Shown here one piece after another: positions 56,496 through 64,000 of a DNA stretch of 64,000 nucleotides. The stretch is from assembly GCF_002873335.1 (NCBI RefSeq), contig NZ_MCUW01000027.1, positions 1-64,000 of the forward strand. Direction: 5' to 3'. The stretch comes from Vibrio sp. 10N.286.49.B1. GTDB taxonomy: Bacteria > Pseudomonadota > Gammaproteobacteria > Enterobacterales > Vibrionaceae. Each line of letters begins with the position of its first letter. The stretch's first letter is position 1. The translations under genes were made by a program, and so were the position numbers. The notes below the pieces were generated by a model. It did not search any database. It saw only the letters and a program-made list of their open reading frames with translations, and was not told the origin of the DNA.

Positions 56496-56643
56496 ATAGC
56501 AATTTTAATGTTTTGTCCGTCAAGAAATTCATTTAAAGCACTTACAGGCGATGACAAATTCGCAAAATCAGGTAAAGTATCGCCCTTGTGAGCAGTTGTC
56601 GTGGGGCACATACCCACAAGATTAAACATAGTTAGGAAGTATA

Positions 56644-57549
56644 ATGATTCTAGTTGTCGGTCATAAAAACCCAGATAGTGATAGCATTTGCGGTGCACTA
56701 GTAGCGACAGAACTACTAAAAGCACGTGGTCTTGAAGCTAAACCTATTCGCCAAGGCGAAATCAATCGTGAAACTCAGCACATTCTTGCAACCGCTGGTG
56801 TTGAGCAGCCTGAATTGCGTACCAGCGTAGCGGGTGAAAAAGTTTGGTTAGTAGACTATACCGATTTGGCTCAGGCGCCAGACGATATTAACGAAGCCGA
56901 AATTCTAGGTATTGTTGACCATCACCGTCTTGGTGACGTGATGACAGTGAATCCACTTGAAGCGTGGATTTGGCCTGTAGGCTGTACTTGTACTATTTTG
57001 TTCAACCTATTCAAAATGGAAGAAGCTGAGATCACTCGCCCGCTAGCGATTCTGATGATGTCTGCCATCTTGTCAGACACGGTTGGCTTTGCGTCTCCTA
57101 CTTGTACGCAAAAAGATAAAGATGCAGTAGAAGCATTAGCGACTATCGCAGGCGTTACAGACCTAGACTCATTCATCAAAGACCTGTTGATCGCCAAAAC
57201 AAACATCGAAGGCCTCACAGCTGCAGAACTGGTTGAAAAAGATCTGAAAGCCTACCCATTCAATGGACGTGATGTGGTTGTTGGCCAAGTTGAGCTTGCG
57301 ACATTAGAACAAGTAGACGGAATGATTGAAGCGCTTGAGCAAGATCTTGTTCGTCGCTGTGATGACGATGCTTTAGCGTTTGCCGCTGTGATGTTAACCG
57401 ATATTACGACAGCACAAACACGCTTGATTTATAAGGGTGAGTGGGCAGATAAATTGGTGAAGCATGAAGTTGAAGGCATGTTGATGATGGAAAATACGTT
57501 GAGCCGTAAGAAGCAAGGTTGGCCTTGGCTTCAAGGTGAACTTGTTTAA
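56644..57549 (+). CDS. ppaC: Manganese-dependent inorganic pyrophosphatase PpaC
   Basis: A 301-residue family II pyrophosphatase of the DHH superfamily, hydrolysing PPi with Mn as preferred metal. Metal-binding motifs: GHKNPDSDSICGAL (residues 5-18), DYTDLAQ (near 74-80), DHHRLGD (near 96-102), and the C-terminal SRKKQ (near 288-292) that binds substrate. It is complete. It is divergent from the putative Mn transporter, and an AGGA ribosome-binding site lies about seven bases before the ATG. Confidence 0.95.
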   Translation: MILVVGHKNPDSDSICGALVATELLKARGLEAKPIRQGEINRETQHILATAGVEQPELRTSVAGEKVWLVDYTDLAQAPDDINEAEILGIVDHHRLGDVMTVNPLEAWIWPVGCTCTILFNLFKMEEAEITRPLAILMMSAILSDTVGFASPTCTQKDKDAVEALATIAGVTDLDSFIKDLLIAKTNIEGLTAAELVEKDLKAYPFNGRDVVVGQVELATLEQVDGMIEALEQDLVRRCDDDALAFAAVMLTDITTAQTRLIYKGEWADKLVKHEVEGMLMMENTLSRKKQGWPWLQGELV

Positions 57550-57567
57550 TCATCCCCAAGATTAAGT

Positions 57568-57636
57568 AAGCCCTAGCACTGTTTGTATTTTGTCGCCAAT
57601 GGCCTTTGAATACAATTATTAGTGCTAGGGCTTTTT
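57568..57636 (+). terminator. Long terminator after ppaC
   Basis: AAGCCCTAGCACT (57568-57580) pairs with AGTGCTAGGGCTT (57621-57633), then a short T-run. The 40-base top contains a second GTATT/AATAC pairing, so the stem continues. Confidence 0.82.
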
Positions 57637-57687
57637 ATTAGGTATAAGCTTGTACCAATAGTAACACTCTATATAAGGCATGAAACC

Positions 57688-58074
57688 ATGGCACTAGAGC
57701 AAAATCAAATCGAAGAAATTGTGCGTTACGACGAAGAAAAGCGCTTTAAATATAGCGTGAAGACAATGACGCAAGAGCGTCAAATCTGGATTCTTACCGA
57801 CGAGCATGGCTGCGTGATGTTAAACACAGAAGAAGAAGACTGTGTGCCAGTTTGGCCAAATCAAGAGTTTGCTGAGCAGTGGGCAACAGGTGAGTGGTCA
57901 GAGTGTAAAGCTGAGTCTATCTCGTTGAACAAATGGCACAGTCGCTGGACGACAGGCTTGGAAGACGATGAACTGGCTGTCGTGGTATTTCCAAATCAAA
58001 ATGAAGAAGGGGTAGTAATGTTCCCTGATGAGTTTGATTTTGAACTCAAAAAACAAGCGTCAAAAACACGCTAA
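57688..58074 (+). CDS. DUF2750 family protein
   Basis: A 128-residue acidic protein recognised as DUF2750 from the pattern RQIWILTDEHGCVML, PVWPNQEFAEQWATGEW and a C-terminal VVVFPNQNEEGVVMFPDEFDFEL. Function unknown. The ATG at 57688 follows AAGG; the upstream GTG extension lies in the ppaC terminator and is not used. It ends in a strong terminator, so it is a single gene. Confidence 0.8.
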   Translation: MALEQNQIEEIVRYDEEKRFKYSVKTMTQERQIWILTDEHGCVMLNTEEEDCVPVWPNQEFAEQWATGEWSECKAESISLNKWHSRWTTGLEDDELAVVVFPNQNEEGVVMFPDEFDFELKKQASKTR

Positions 58075-58123
58075 GTTGACGGTCAAACGGTAGTACACCC
58101 TGCGGTCGCCAAACCCCATTTAG

Positions 58124-58152
58124 AAAAAAGCTCAGCCTAGGCTGAGCTTTTT
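58124..58152. terminator. Bidirectional terminator
   Basis: AAAAAGCTCAGCC pairs with GGCTGAGCTTTTT around TA, with an A-run on the left and a T-run on the right. It serves the DUF2750 gene and probably the convergent yciU-like gene. Confidence 0.9.
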
Positions 58153-58226
58153 GCATTCTAATGAGACGGCGATTTTAATCGTGTACCTTACCTTCAATAC
58201 CTAAGATGAAGAAGTACTAAAACGGT

Positions 58227-58544
58227 TTAGTCGCGCTTCCATAAGATATGGCAAAATTTATTGTCTGGATCACGGCTGACGAGAAGGCGAGCAAAGACAT
58301 CATCCAGCGCATCATCTTCTTCGTTGACAAGGCCAATACGGACTTCGGCAAAGGTTTCGTCCACAGCGAACCCAACGTGCTCAGGCCAATCGCTACCGGT
58401 CTCCACGAGTTCAGCAGCGCCACGGTCTTCAAATTGAGCAGTAAACAGAATAACGTCTACTGCTTCAAGGTTGTCCGGTGCCATCTCTAAAAAAATGTCG
58501 TAGGCAGCATCGATCACGTCGTCGTATGAAATGAGTTCTGACAT
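58227..58544 (-). CDS. yciU: DsDNA-mimic protein of the YciU/HI1450 (DUF440) family
   Basis: A 105-residue, strongly acidic protein (many Asp and Glu across its whole length) of the DUF440 family, for example FEDRGAAELVETGSDWPEHVGF. Structures of HI1450 show a surface resembling double-stranded DNA, suggesting it binds HU-like proteins. It is four bases downstream of efpL, so they share a transcript. Confidence 0.85.
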   Translation of the reverse strand: MSELISYDDVIDAAYDIFLEMAPDNLEAVDVILFTAQFEDRGAAELVETGSDWPEHVGFAVDETFAEVRIGLVNEEDDALDDVFARLLVSRDPDNKFCHILWKRD

Positions 58545-58548
58545 AATA

Positions 58549-59115
58549 TTAAGCTCGGTTCATGTATTTGCGTTCAGCGGTGTTAATCACAACGCGATCG
58601 CCTGTTGCAATGTATTCAGGTACTTGAATAGTAAGACCTGTCGCAAAGCGTGCTGGCTTAGAGCGAGCAGAAGCAGAAGCCCCTTTGATTGATGGGTCTG
58701 TCTCTTCAATAACTAGTTCAACGGATGAAGGTAACTCTAAACCTGCAGTTCTGCCATCAATCAAGACAACTTGTACGCCCTGCGTATCTTCGGTGATGAA
58801 TAACAAATCATCCGCAATTTCGTCTTGTTTAAACGTAAACTGAGTGTAGTCTTCGTTATCCATAAAGATGTACTCATCACCATCTACATAAGAAAACGTT
58901 ACGTTTCGTTTGTTCATTTCAACGGTATCAACAAGTTCATCAGACTTATATCGTTCTTCGATTTTTGAGCCAGTTGCTAAATCTGTGCAGCGCAGTTTAT
59001 AGATTTTTGCACCACCGCGACCGCCAGGGGTCGTAATCTCGATATCTTTAATTAGCAACGTCTTACCATTTGACTCAATCGCAAAACCTTTTTTAAGCTC
59101 ACTTGCCTTTGGCAT
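58549..59115 (-). CDS. efpL: Elongation factor P-like protein EfpL (YeiP)
   Basis: A 188-residue translation factor of the EF-P family, YeiP/EfpL branch. The domain I loop reads TTPGGRGGAKIY, where Arg at the tip (R33) replaces the Lys modified in EF-P; this is the mark of EfpL. KON, OB and C-terminal domains are complete. It relieves ribosome stalling at proline and some other motifs. The companion yciU-like gene follows by four bases. Confidence 0.93.
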   Translation of the reverse strand: MPKASELKKGFAIESNGKTLLIKDIEITTPGGRGGAKIYKLRCTDLATGSKIEERYKSDELVDTVEMNKRNVTFSYVDGDEYIFMDNEDYTQFTFKQDEIADDLLFITEDTQGVQVVLIDGRTAGLELPSSVELVIEETDPSIKGASASARSKPARFATGLTIQVPEYIATGDRVVINTAERKYMNRA

Positions 59116-59320
59116 GAAATTTTTCCTTCGTTTTAATTAGACAGCTGATTATACGACCGAATACTATCTTTGCTCAAGAACCAAGTTCGTTCGACCCGTT
59201 AGATTGCTCAATAAAGGGGTGGCGTGAGAAAGTCCTCACGACGACGTGGTCGATTAGATCTTTGAAGTTATTTGAATCTGAGTCGATGCGAACGTACACT
59301 GGCCATATTCTCAAGTTGAA

Positions 59321-60100
59321 ATGAAACAGTCAGTGCCAGCAATTAACAACGACGCTCAGTCTATCCCTCAGGCGCATTATCAGCCCGCTATCAACGATCT
59401 TCTCTCGTGCTTGAAGAGTGGGTTACGTGGCAACCTTCACAGCGTGTATATCTATGGTTCGGTGGCATACGGAAGGGCGGTTCCTGGTCTCTCAAACCTT
59501 GATGTTGTAGTGGTCACTCATCAGCCATTTTCAAGTAGTGAGCTCAAACTGCTCAATACGATTAACTGGCGTTTTCAAAAAGATTTCCCTTTTATCGATG
59601 GCGTGCTAATTCGGCGGACGGTGGTCAGTGAAGTCGCCTCTTTAGAGGCATTGTTTACCTGGGGCTTTTTGATTAAGCAATGTTGTATGTGTGTACTAGG
59701 GGATGACCTATCGGAATGTTTTGGTGATTATGTGCCCAGTTGGGAAATTGCCAAACAATGGAATATGGACATAGCGCAGGCACTGCCTATAGTTCGCCAT
59801 CGTGTTGCGACCGCTCAAACCCAAAAGGAATTGCTGAAAGCGCAGCGTTTTATGTCTAAAAAGCTGCTTAGAGCCGCTTATGGCTTGGTGATGCACAAAA
59901 CAAAAATCTGGCGCGACGAACCGAAGCAATGCGGAGAGCACTTTCTTCGCTACTACCCTGACCAGAAAGTGGTTGTGGAGCGGCTCCAGATATTACTCGG
60001 ACCACGAGCTATTCCAAAACGTTCGGTGGTTGGGCTACTTGATGACTTCGGGGCTTGGCTCATTAAAGAGTACAAGAGAACCGAGTTTAGGATTGGTTGA
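59321..60100 (+). CDS. Nucleotidyltransferase-fold protein
   Basis: A 259-residue protein with an N-terminal polymerase-beta-like fold: VYIYGSVAYGRAVPGLSNLDVVVV (split, residues about 42-65) has the GS motif, but the place of the first catalytic Asp appears as Asn (SNLDV instead of SDLDV). The rest is helical and resembles aminoglycoside nucleotidyltransferases and similar proteins. Catalysis is uncertain. The start ATG is near a TTCTCAAG sequence with no promoter of sigma-54 type. Convergent with polB across 32 bases. Confidence 0.65.
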   Translation: MKQSVPAINNDAQSIPQAHYQPAINDLLSCLKSGLRGNLHSVYIYGSVAYGRAVPGLSNLDVVVVTHQPFSSSELKLLNTINWRFQKDFPFIDGVLIRRTVVSEVASLEALFTWGFLIKQCCMCVLGDDLSECFGDYVPSWEIAKQWNMDIAQALPIVRHRVATAQTQKELLKAQRFMSKKLLRAAYGLVMHKTKIWRDEPKQCGEHFLRYYPDQKVVVERLQILLGPRAIPKRSVVGLLDDFGAWLIKEYKRTEFRIG

Positions 60101-60128
60101 AGAAACACAGGGAAAGCGGGTTTCTTCA
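60098..60128. terminator. Hairpin between convergent genes
   Basis: TGAAGAAAC (60098-60106) pairs with GTTTCTTCA (60120-60128), with the plus-strand stop codon inside the left arm. The T-run is weak. Confidence 0.45.
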
Positions 60129-60132
60129 GTAT

Positions 60133-62511
60133 TTAAAAGAGCCCCATCTGAGGTGCACTAAGATCATCAAAATTTTTGCCAATGAAAGGCAAAATGGCCT
60201 CGGCGACAGGGCGTAACTGCTTATCGATGTAATGTTGATAGTCAATGGGCGAGGTAATGTACTCTTTCGGCTCAGGACCATTGACCGTGAACACATATTC
60301 AATACGTCCTTTATTTTGGTATTGCAATGGTCGACCAAGTTGTTGATTAATTTGGTCAGCCATTCGAGCTGCTCTGACTTGCGGCGGTATGTTTTTAACG
60401 TACTCATGAAGCTTTCGTCTCAAACGTTTTTGGTACACTAGCTTGTGATCATATTCACCATTTGCGGTGGATTCGACAAAAGCACGAATGTAAGCGTCTG
60501 GGTCTTGGTCTGAAAATACCATTTGGTAGAGCTGCTTTTGAAACTCTTGCGCAAGCGGTGTCCAATCGGTACGCGCACTTTCTAACCCTTTAAATATTAA
60601 AGACTCGCCCTGTGCGGTTCGTCGCAACCCGGCATAGCGTTTCTTTGAGCCCATTTCTGAGCCACGAATCGTAGGCATGAGAAACTTTCCATAATGCGTT
60701 TCATATTCCAACTCGAGAATAGAGGTGAGTTGGAACTCATCACGCAAGTGCTTTGTCCACCACGCATTAATCTGTTCAACAAGCTCGCCTCCGATGGCAT
60801 CGGCCTTGTCGTTGGCAAAACGGTCATTAAGTGAAACAAAAATGGAGTCAGTGTCTCCGTAGATGACCTGATACCCTCGTTGTTCAATCAGCCATTTAGT
60901 TGTCTTCATTATTTCATGACCGCGCATGGTAATCGAAGAGGCGAGGCGAGTATCGAAGAAGCGACAGCCTGATGAACCCAAAACGCCGTAAAAAGAGTTC
61001 ATGATTATTTTTATTGCTTGAGAAAACGCTTTTTCATTATTGGCTTTAGCGACATCTCGAGCTTTCCATAGTTCTTCAATCAAGTTTGGAAGAAAATGCT
61101 GAGTCCTATGAAATTGACCACCACGAAATCCTGCTACGGCTTGATTGTTGTCTTTGCCAACATCGATCTTTAATCCTTCAATCAGTCCCATAGGGTCAAT
61201 TAAAAAAGAACGGATGATAGAAGGGTATAAGCTTTTAAAATCGAGAACTAATACAGAGTCGTATAGACCAGGTATTGAGTCCATCACGTAGCCTCCAGGG
61301 CTCGCGACCCAATTTTCTGGGTGTAGGTTTGGAGCCGCGTAGTTGGCGCGATGTAAGCGTGGCAGGTAAAGGTTGGTAAAAGCGGCAACAGAGCCCCCAA
61401 TGCGATCAAGCTCTACGCCAGTGAGTCGACTGCGCTCAATGGCAAAATCAAGTAAATGTGTGGTTTGAAAGATGCGATTTACCAGCACACAGTCTTGCAG
61501 GTTATATTTTGCCAAGGAAGGTTTATCTTCACGAAACATTCTATTGATTTCATCCATGCGGTCGTGAACGTTATGGATGGCTTTTCCTTCCCCGAGAAGT
61601 GCTTGCGAAACGGCTTCCAATGCCCATGAGCGAAAGTGATAAGTAGCGGTTTTAAGTGTATCGATGCCGTCCAGTACGACGCGTCCTGGAATCGTGATAA
61701 AACTTTGTTGGCTAGAGGTCAGTGTGCGGAAGTATACACGCTGTTCATTTCTGCCGAGATTGAGTGCGATATGATGGTATTCCGCGCGTTTGGTTAAGAG
61801 CTTAAAATCAAAATCGATAACACTCCAGCCTACAATCACATCGGGGTCAAAACGCTTAAACCATTGGTTTAGCGCAATGAGCAAGGCTTTTTCGTCAGTT
61901 ACCCATTGGATTGTTGTTGTTGAGTCTTGAGGCTGTCCCACCATGATCACTCGGCTGTCATTGGCTGCATCTAGGCCGATAGAATAGAGTTGCCCCTTGT
62001 CAGAACACTCAATATCAAGAGATAAGACGTTGAGGTTCGGTGCGTTATCTGCGGCTTTACATTTGGCATCTGTGATTTGAACAAATTGATTGGGTTGCCC
62101 TGAGTTGATGACTTTACGGCGCCCGGTAAACGCCATGCTACCTTGAATAAATCGTTCCATTAGGAATCGGTCGGCGAGTTTAATATCGCTTTCAAGTACC
62201 AGAATATCTTGGGCTTTTAATGCTTCTACGAGCTTACGAGATTCTGCAATAGAATCGCAATAAACAACGTTAAGTGGCTCACTGGCAAAGCTCATAAGTG
62301 CAATTGGGTTGTTGGATATCGCTATAGCCAGAGTGGACGCGCGCTCGGAGACAGCCAATGCACTTTCTTGTAGAACAAAAAACAGTGGACGCTGGTCGTG
62401 AATTAATAACTGCGTTGGGCCTTGTTCTGTGGCGAGCCAAAGTTCAATTTGAGGTCCGGAACGGGTATCCCTCGCTTGGCGGGTAAGAAGAAAGCCAGTT
62501 TGTATATCCAA
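60133..62511 (-). CDS. polB: DNA polymerase II
   Basis: A 792-residue family B DNA polymerase, used in replication restart and translesion synthesis. The 3'-5' exonuclease part carries LSLDIECSD (Exo I, near residues 160-168), GWSVIDFDFKLL (Exo II region) and YNLQDCVL (Exo III). Polymerase motifs follow: DFKSLYPSIIRSF (motif A), KIIMNSFYGVLGS (motif B) and YGDTDSIFV (motif C). Length is close to E. coli PolB (783). No convincing LexA box was found upstream, unlike in E. coli. Confidence 0.95.
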   Translation of the reverse strand: MDIQTGFLLTRQARDTRSGPQIELWLATEQGPTQLLIHDQRPLFFVLQESALAVSERASTLAIAISNNPIALMSFASEPLNVVYCDSIAESRKLVEALKAQDILVLESDIKLADRFLMERFIQGSMAFTGRRKVINSGQPNQFVQITDAKCKAADNAPNLNVLSLDIECSDKGQLYSIGLDAANDSRVIMVGQPQDSTTTIQWVTDEKALLIALNQWFKRFDPDVIVGWSVIDFDFKLLTKRAEYHHIALNLGRNEQRVYFRTLTSSQQSFITIPGRVVLDGIDTLKTATYHFRSWALEAVSQALLGEGKAIHNVHDRMDEINRMFREDKPSLAKYNLQDCVLVNRIFQTTHLLDFAIERSRLTGVELDRIGGSVAAFTNLYLPRLHRANYAAPNLHPENWVASPGGYVMDSIPGLYDSVLVLDFKSLYPSIIRSFLIDPMGLIEGLKIDVGKDNNQAVAGFRGGQFHRTQHFLPNLIEELWKARDVAKANNEKAFSQAIKIIMNSFYGVLGSSGCRFFDTRLASSITMRGHEIMKTTKWLIEQRGYQVIYGDTDSIFVSLNDRFANDKADAIGGELVEQINAWWTKHLRDEFQLTSILELEYETHYGKFLMPTIRGSEMGSKKRYAGLRRTAQGESLIFKGLESARTDWTPLAQEFQKQLYQMVFSDQDPDAYIRAFVESTANGEYDHKLVYQKRLRRKLHEYVKNIPPQVRAARMADQINQQLGRPLQYQNKGRIEYVFTVNGPEPKEYITSPIDYQHYIDKQLRPVAEAILPFIGKNFDDLSAPQMGLF

Positions 62512-62985
62512 TGAGGTATTTCCTACGCAATCACGATTTAACTGAATATTGTAAAATAATCAGTGGCTGATAAAAGCCATTTTATTTTAGTGTATCAAAG
62601 CTCAAGGAAGAGCGAAAATCACAATGAAGACACTAAGTTACAAAAATGATGGGCATTTTTGAATAGTGACTTGTGTCGAGTTTTTGTTAATTAACAGATA
62701 ATCATGTGGTTGTGGTTTCATAGTGAAAGCCATTAATTTGTTGTGATAAAACGTGAGCTTACGCCGGTAATGGCTTCCTTTGTATGTTTTGTAACCTAAT
62801 GATTTTTAAGTTTTTATGATTGACGATCTGACAACTTCATCGTAATGTGTTTGCTAAAGTTTGCGGTCGTGCACGATATGCGCGAAAGCTTTTTTGTATA
62901 ATTTGCGATATGATACGCAGCTTAGCTGCTATCCACTAACCTTGAGTGGTCGCAGAGCCAATTTGATAAGTGTGGAGATACAAGT
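62512..62985. promoter_or_regulatory. 474-bp control region between polB and uvrY
   Basis: AT-rich divergent intergenic region that must hold the promoters of polB and uvrY. I see no ORF, RNA gene or clear operator. GTGGAGAT (62973-62980) is the ribosome-binding site of uvrY. Confidence 0.4.
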
Positions 62986-63630
62986 TTGATTAATATTTTC
63001 CTTGTAGATGATCACGAACTGGTTCGCACAGGGATACGACGTATTATTGAAGACGTCCGTGGTATGAATGTAGCAGGGGAAGCTGACAGTGGTGAAGAGT
63101 CTGTAAAGTGGTGTCGAAGTAACCATGTCGACGTTATTTTAATGGATATGAACATGCCTGGAATCGGTGGGTTAGAAGCAACAAAAAAAATTCTACGCCA
63201 CAATCCAGATGTTAAGATCATCGTACTAACTGTACATACAGAAAATCCATTTCCGACGAAAGTTATGCAGGCGGGCGCAGCGGGTTATCTAACCAAAGGC
63301 GCAGCACCTGATGAAATGGTTAATGCTATCCGTTTGGTCAACAGCGGTCAGCGTTATATCTCACCTGAAATTGCACAGCAAATGGCGTTGAGCCAATTCT
63401 CGTCAGCTTCAGAAAACCCGTTTAAAGACTTATCCGAGCGAGAGCTCCAGATCATGATGATGATCACTAAAGGACAAAAAGTAACGGATATTTCTGAACA
63501 GCTCAGCTTAAGCCCAAAGACTGTTAACAGCTATCGATATCGTTTGTTTAGTAAGCTTGATATCACTGGTGATGTTGAACTGACTCACTTAGCGATTCGA
63601 CATGGAATGTTAGATACTGAGACCTTGTAG
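62986..63630 (+). CDS. uvrY: Response regulator UvrY (VarA/GacA)
   Basis: A 214-residue NarL/FixJ-type regulator: receiver domain with DDHELVRTG and phospho-acceptor Asp in [10 protein letters not shown] (near residue 54), linker, and LuxR-type helix-turn-helix ([28 protein letters not shown]). With BarA it controls CsrB-type small RNAs and so virulence, biofilm and quorum signalling in Vibrio (VarA). The start is TTG with GGAG eight bases before it. The uvrC start overlaps its stop. Confidence 0.94.
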   Translation: MINIFLVDDHELVRTGIRRIIEDVRGMNVAGEADSGEESVKWCRSNHVDVILMDMNMPGIGGLEATKKILRHNPDVKIIVLTVHTENPFPTKVMQAGAAGYLTKGAAPDEMVNAIRLVNSGQRYISPEIAQQMALSQFSSASENPFKDLSERELQIMMMITKGQKVTDISEQLSLSPKTVNSYRYRLFSKLDITGDVELTHLAIRHGMLDTETL

Positions 63631-64000
63631 TGTCAGAACCCATTTTTGATTCAACCTCTTTTCTAAAAACAGTCACTAACCAGCCCGGCGTCTACCGTAT
63701 GTACGACGCTGAGTCGGTTGTGATCTATGTGGGTAAGGCAAAAGACCTTAAAAAGCGCCTCGCGAGCTATTTTCGCAAAAAGGTCGATCGCGAAAAAACG
63801 CGAGCCTTGGTGAGCCATATCGCCAAAATTGATGTGACGGTAACGCATACAGAAACAGAAGCCCTCATCCTCGAACACAATTATATCAAGCAGTATTTAC
63901 CCAAATACAATGTATTACTGCGTGATGATAAGTCTTATCCTTACATCCTCATCTCAAATCACAAACATCCCAGATTGTCGCTTCACCGTGGTGCTCGGCG
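63630..64000 (+). CDS. uvrC: Excinuclease ABC subunit C (5' part)
   Basis: The first 123 codons of uvrC, cut by the window end. GTG start at 63630 overlaps the uvrY stop (TAGTG). The N-terminal GIY-YIG nuclease domain is visible as [25 protein letters not shown], followed by [21 protein letters not shown]. It makes the 3' incision in nucleotide excision repair. The uvrY-uvrC operon is the usual gammaproteobacterial arrangement. Confidence 0.95.
   Translation, partial: MSEPIFDSTSFLKTVTNQPGVYRMYDAESVVIYVGKAKDLKKRLASYFRKKVDREKTRALVSHIAKIDVTVTHTETEALILEHNYIKQYLPKYNVLLRDDKSYPYILISNHKHPRLSLHRGAR

Noticed and set aside
59308..59322. TTCTCAAGTTGAAAT, a 12/15 match to the SypG-type palindrome over the nucleotidyltransferase start
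   Set aside because: It overlaps the ATG, and no -24/-12 promoter is at the needed distance, so it cannot act as an upstream enhancer of this gene.
62512..62580. LexA box upstream of polB
   Set aside because: The only CTG...CAG pair has the wrong spacing for the CTGT-N8-ACAG operator.
1..64000. CRISPR array, tRNA, rRNA, integron attC sites or a defence system
   Set aside because: None was recognised by eye; short or degenerate cases could be missed without a covariance or profile search.

Overview
The window looks like a piece of the main chromosome of a marine gammaproteobacterium of the Vibrionaceae, most likely a Vibrio. The main reasons are a symbiosis-polysaccharide (syp) type locus in Vibrio gene order, a torE-torC-torA respiratory operon, a FocA close to the V. 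cholerae protein, an uvrY(varA)-uvrC pair, and the gene complement around cysS, tdk, ppiB and lpxH. No rRNA, tRNA, CRISPR array, prophage or complete insertion sequence was recognised. Names come from reading motifs and gene order by eye; no database search was possible.

Layout. 1-6.5 kb holds unlinked genes: an RND/MMPL exporter, a beta-barrel-like outer-membrane protein, a dCMP deaminase, a Sel1-repeat protein and a PLP enzyme. 6.9-14.45 kb is a complete arnBCADTEF operon, which adds 4-amino-4-deoxy-L-arabinose to lipid A. Facing it, 14.5-33.2 kb is a 16-gene exopolysaccharide locus matching sypABCD-GHIJKLMNOPQR. 33.4-44.6 kb is mostly housekeeping (ygiQ, ychJ, an EAL/HDOD protein, lpxH, ppiB, cysS, tdk, an epimerase/LysR pair facing a PACE efflux gene). 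44.7-53.2 kb holds a small conserved protein, a coiled-coil lipoprotein, focA, a FetB-like permease without its ATPase, and torECA. 53.3-64 kb holds a GH36 alpha-galactosidase-like gene, a LPGCG-motif transporter behind a perfect Fur-type box and divergent from the Mn-dependent pyrophosphatase gene, then DUF2750, yciU-like, efpL, a nucleotidyltransferase-fold gene, polB, uvrY and the start of uvrC.

The best-supported result is the control layer of the syp locus. A perfect 15-bp palindrome, TTCTCAAATTGAGAA, lies upstream of sypA, sypM and sypP, and a degenerate copy lies upstream of sypI. Each is followed 60-72 bp downstream by a GG-N10-GC (once GG-N10-GT) sigma-54 promoter. These are the four transcription units known in V. 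fischeri, and the locus encodes its own sigma-54 activator, SypG. The sypA copy is also the core of the intrinsic terminator of ygiQ. The genes for the upstream regulators SypE and SypF, which in V. fischeri lie between sypD and sypG, are absent: only 133 bp separate the two genes.

How the genes work together. Two adjacent envelope systems, Ara4N-lipid A and syp exopolysaccharide, converge on one terminator. The tor operon and focA serve anaerobic respiration and formate transport. The transporter and ppaC share a control region in which iron or manganese sensing is likely. No clearly new multi-gene system was found; the unusual points are the rewired syp regulation, the degenerate SypD P-loop, operator-like repeats before torE, and two structured repeats after focA.
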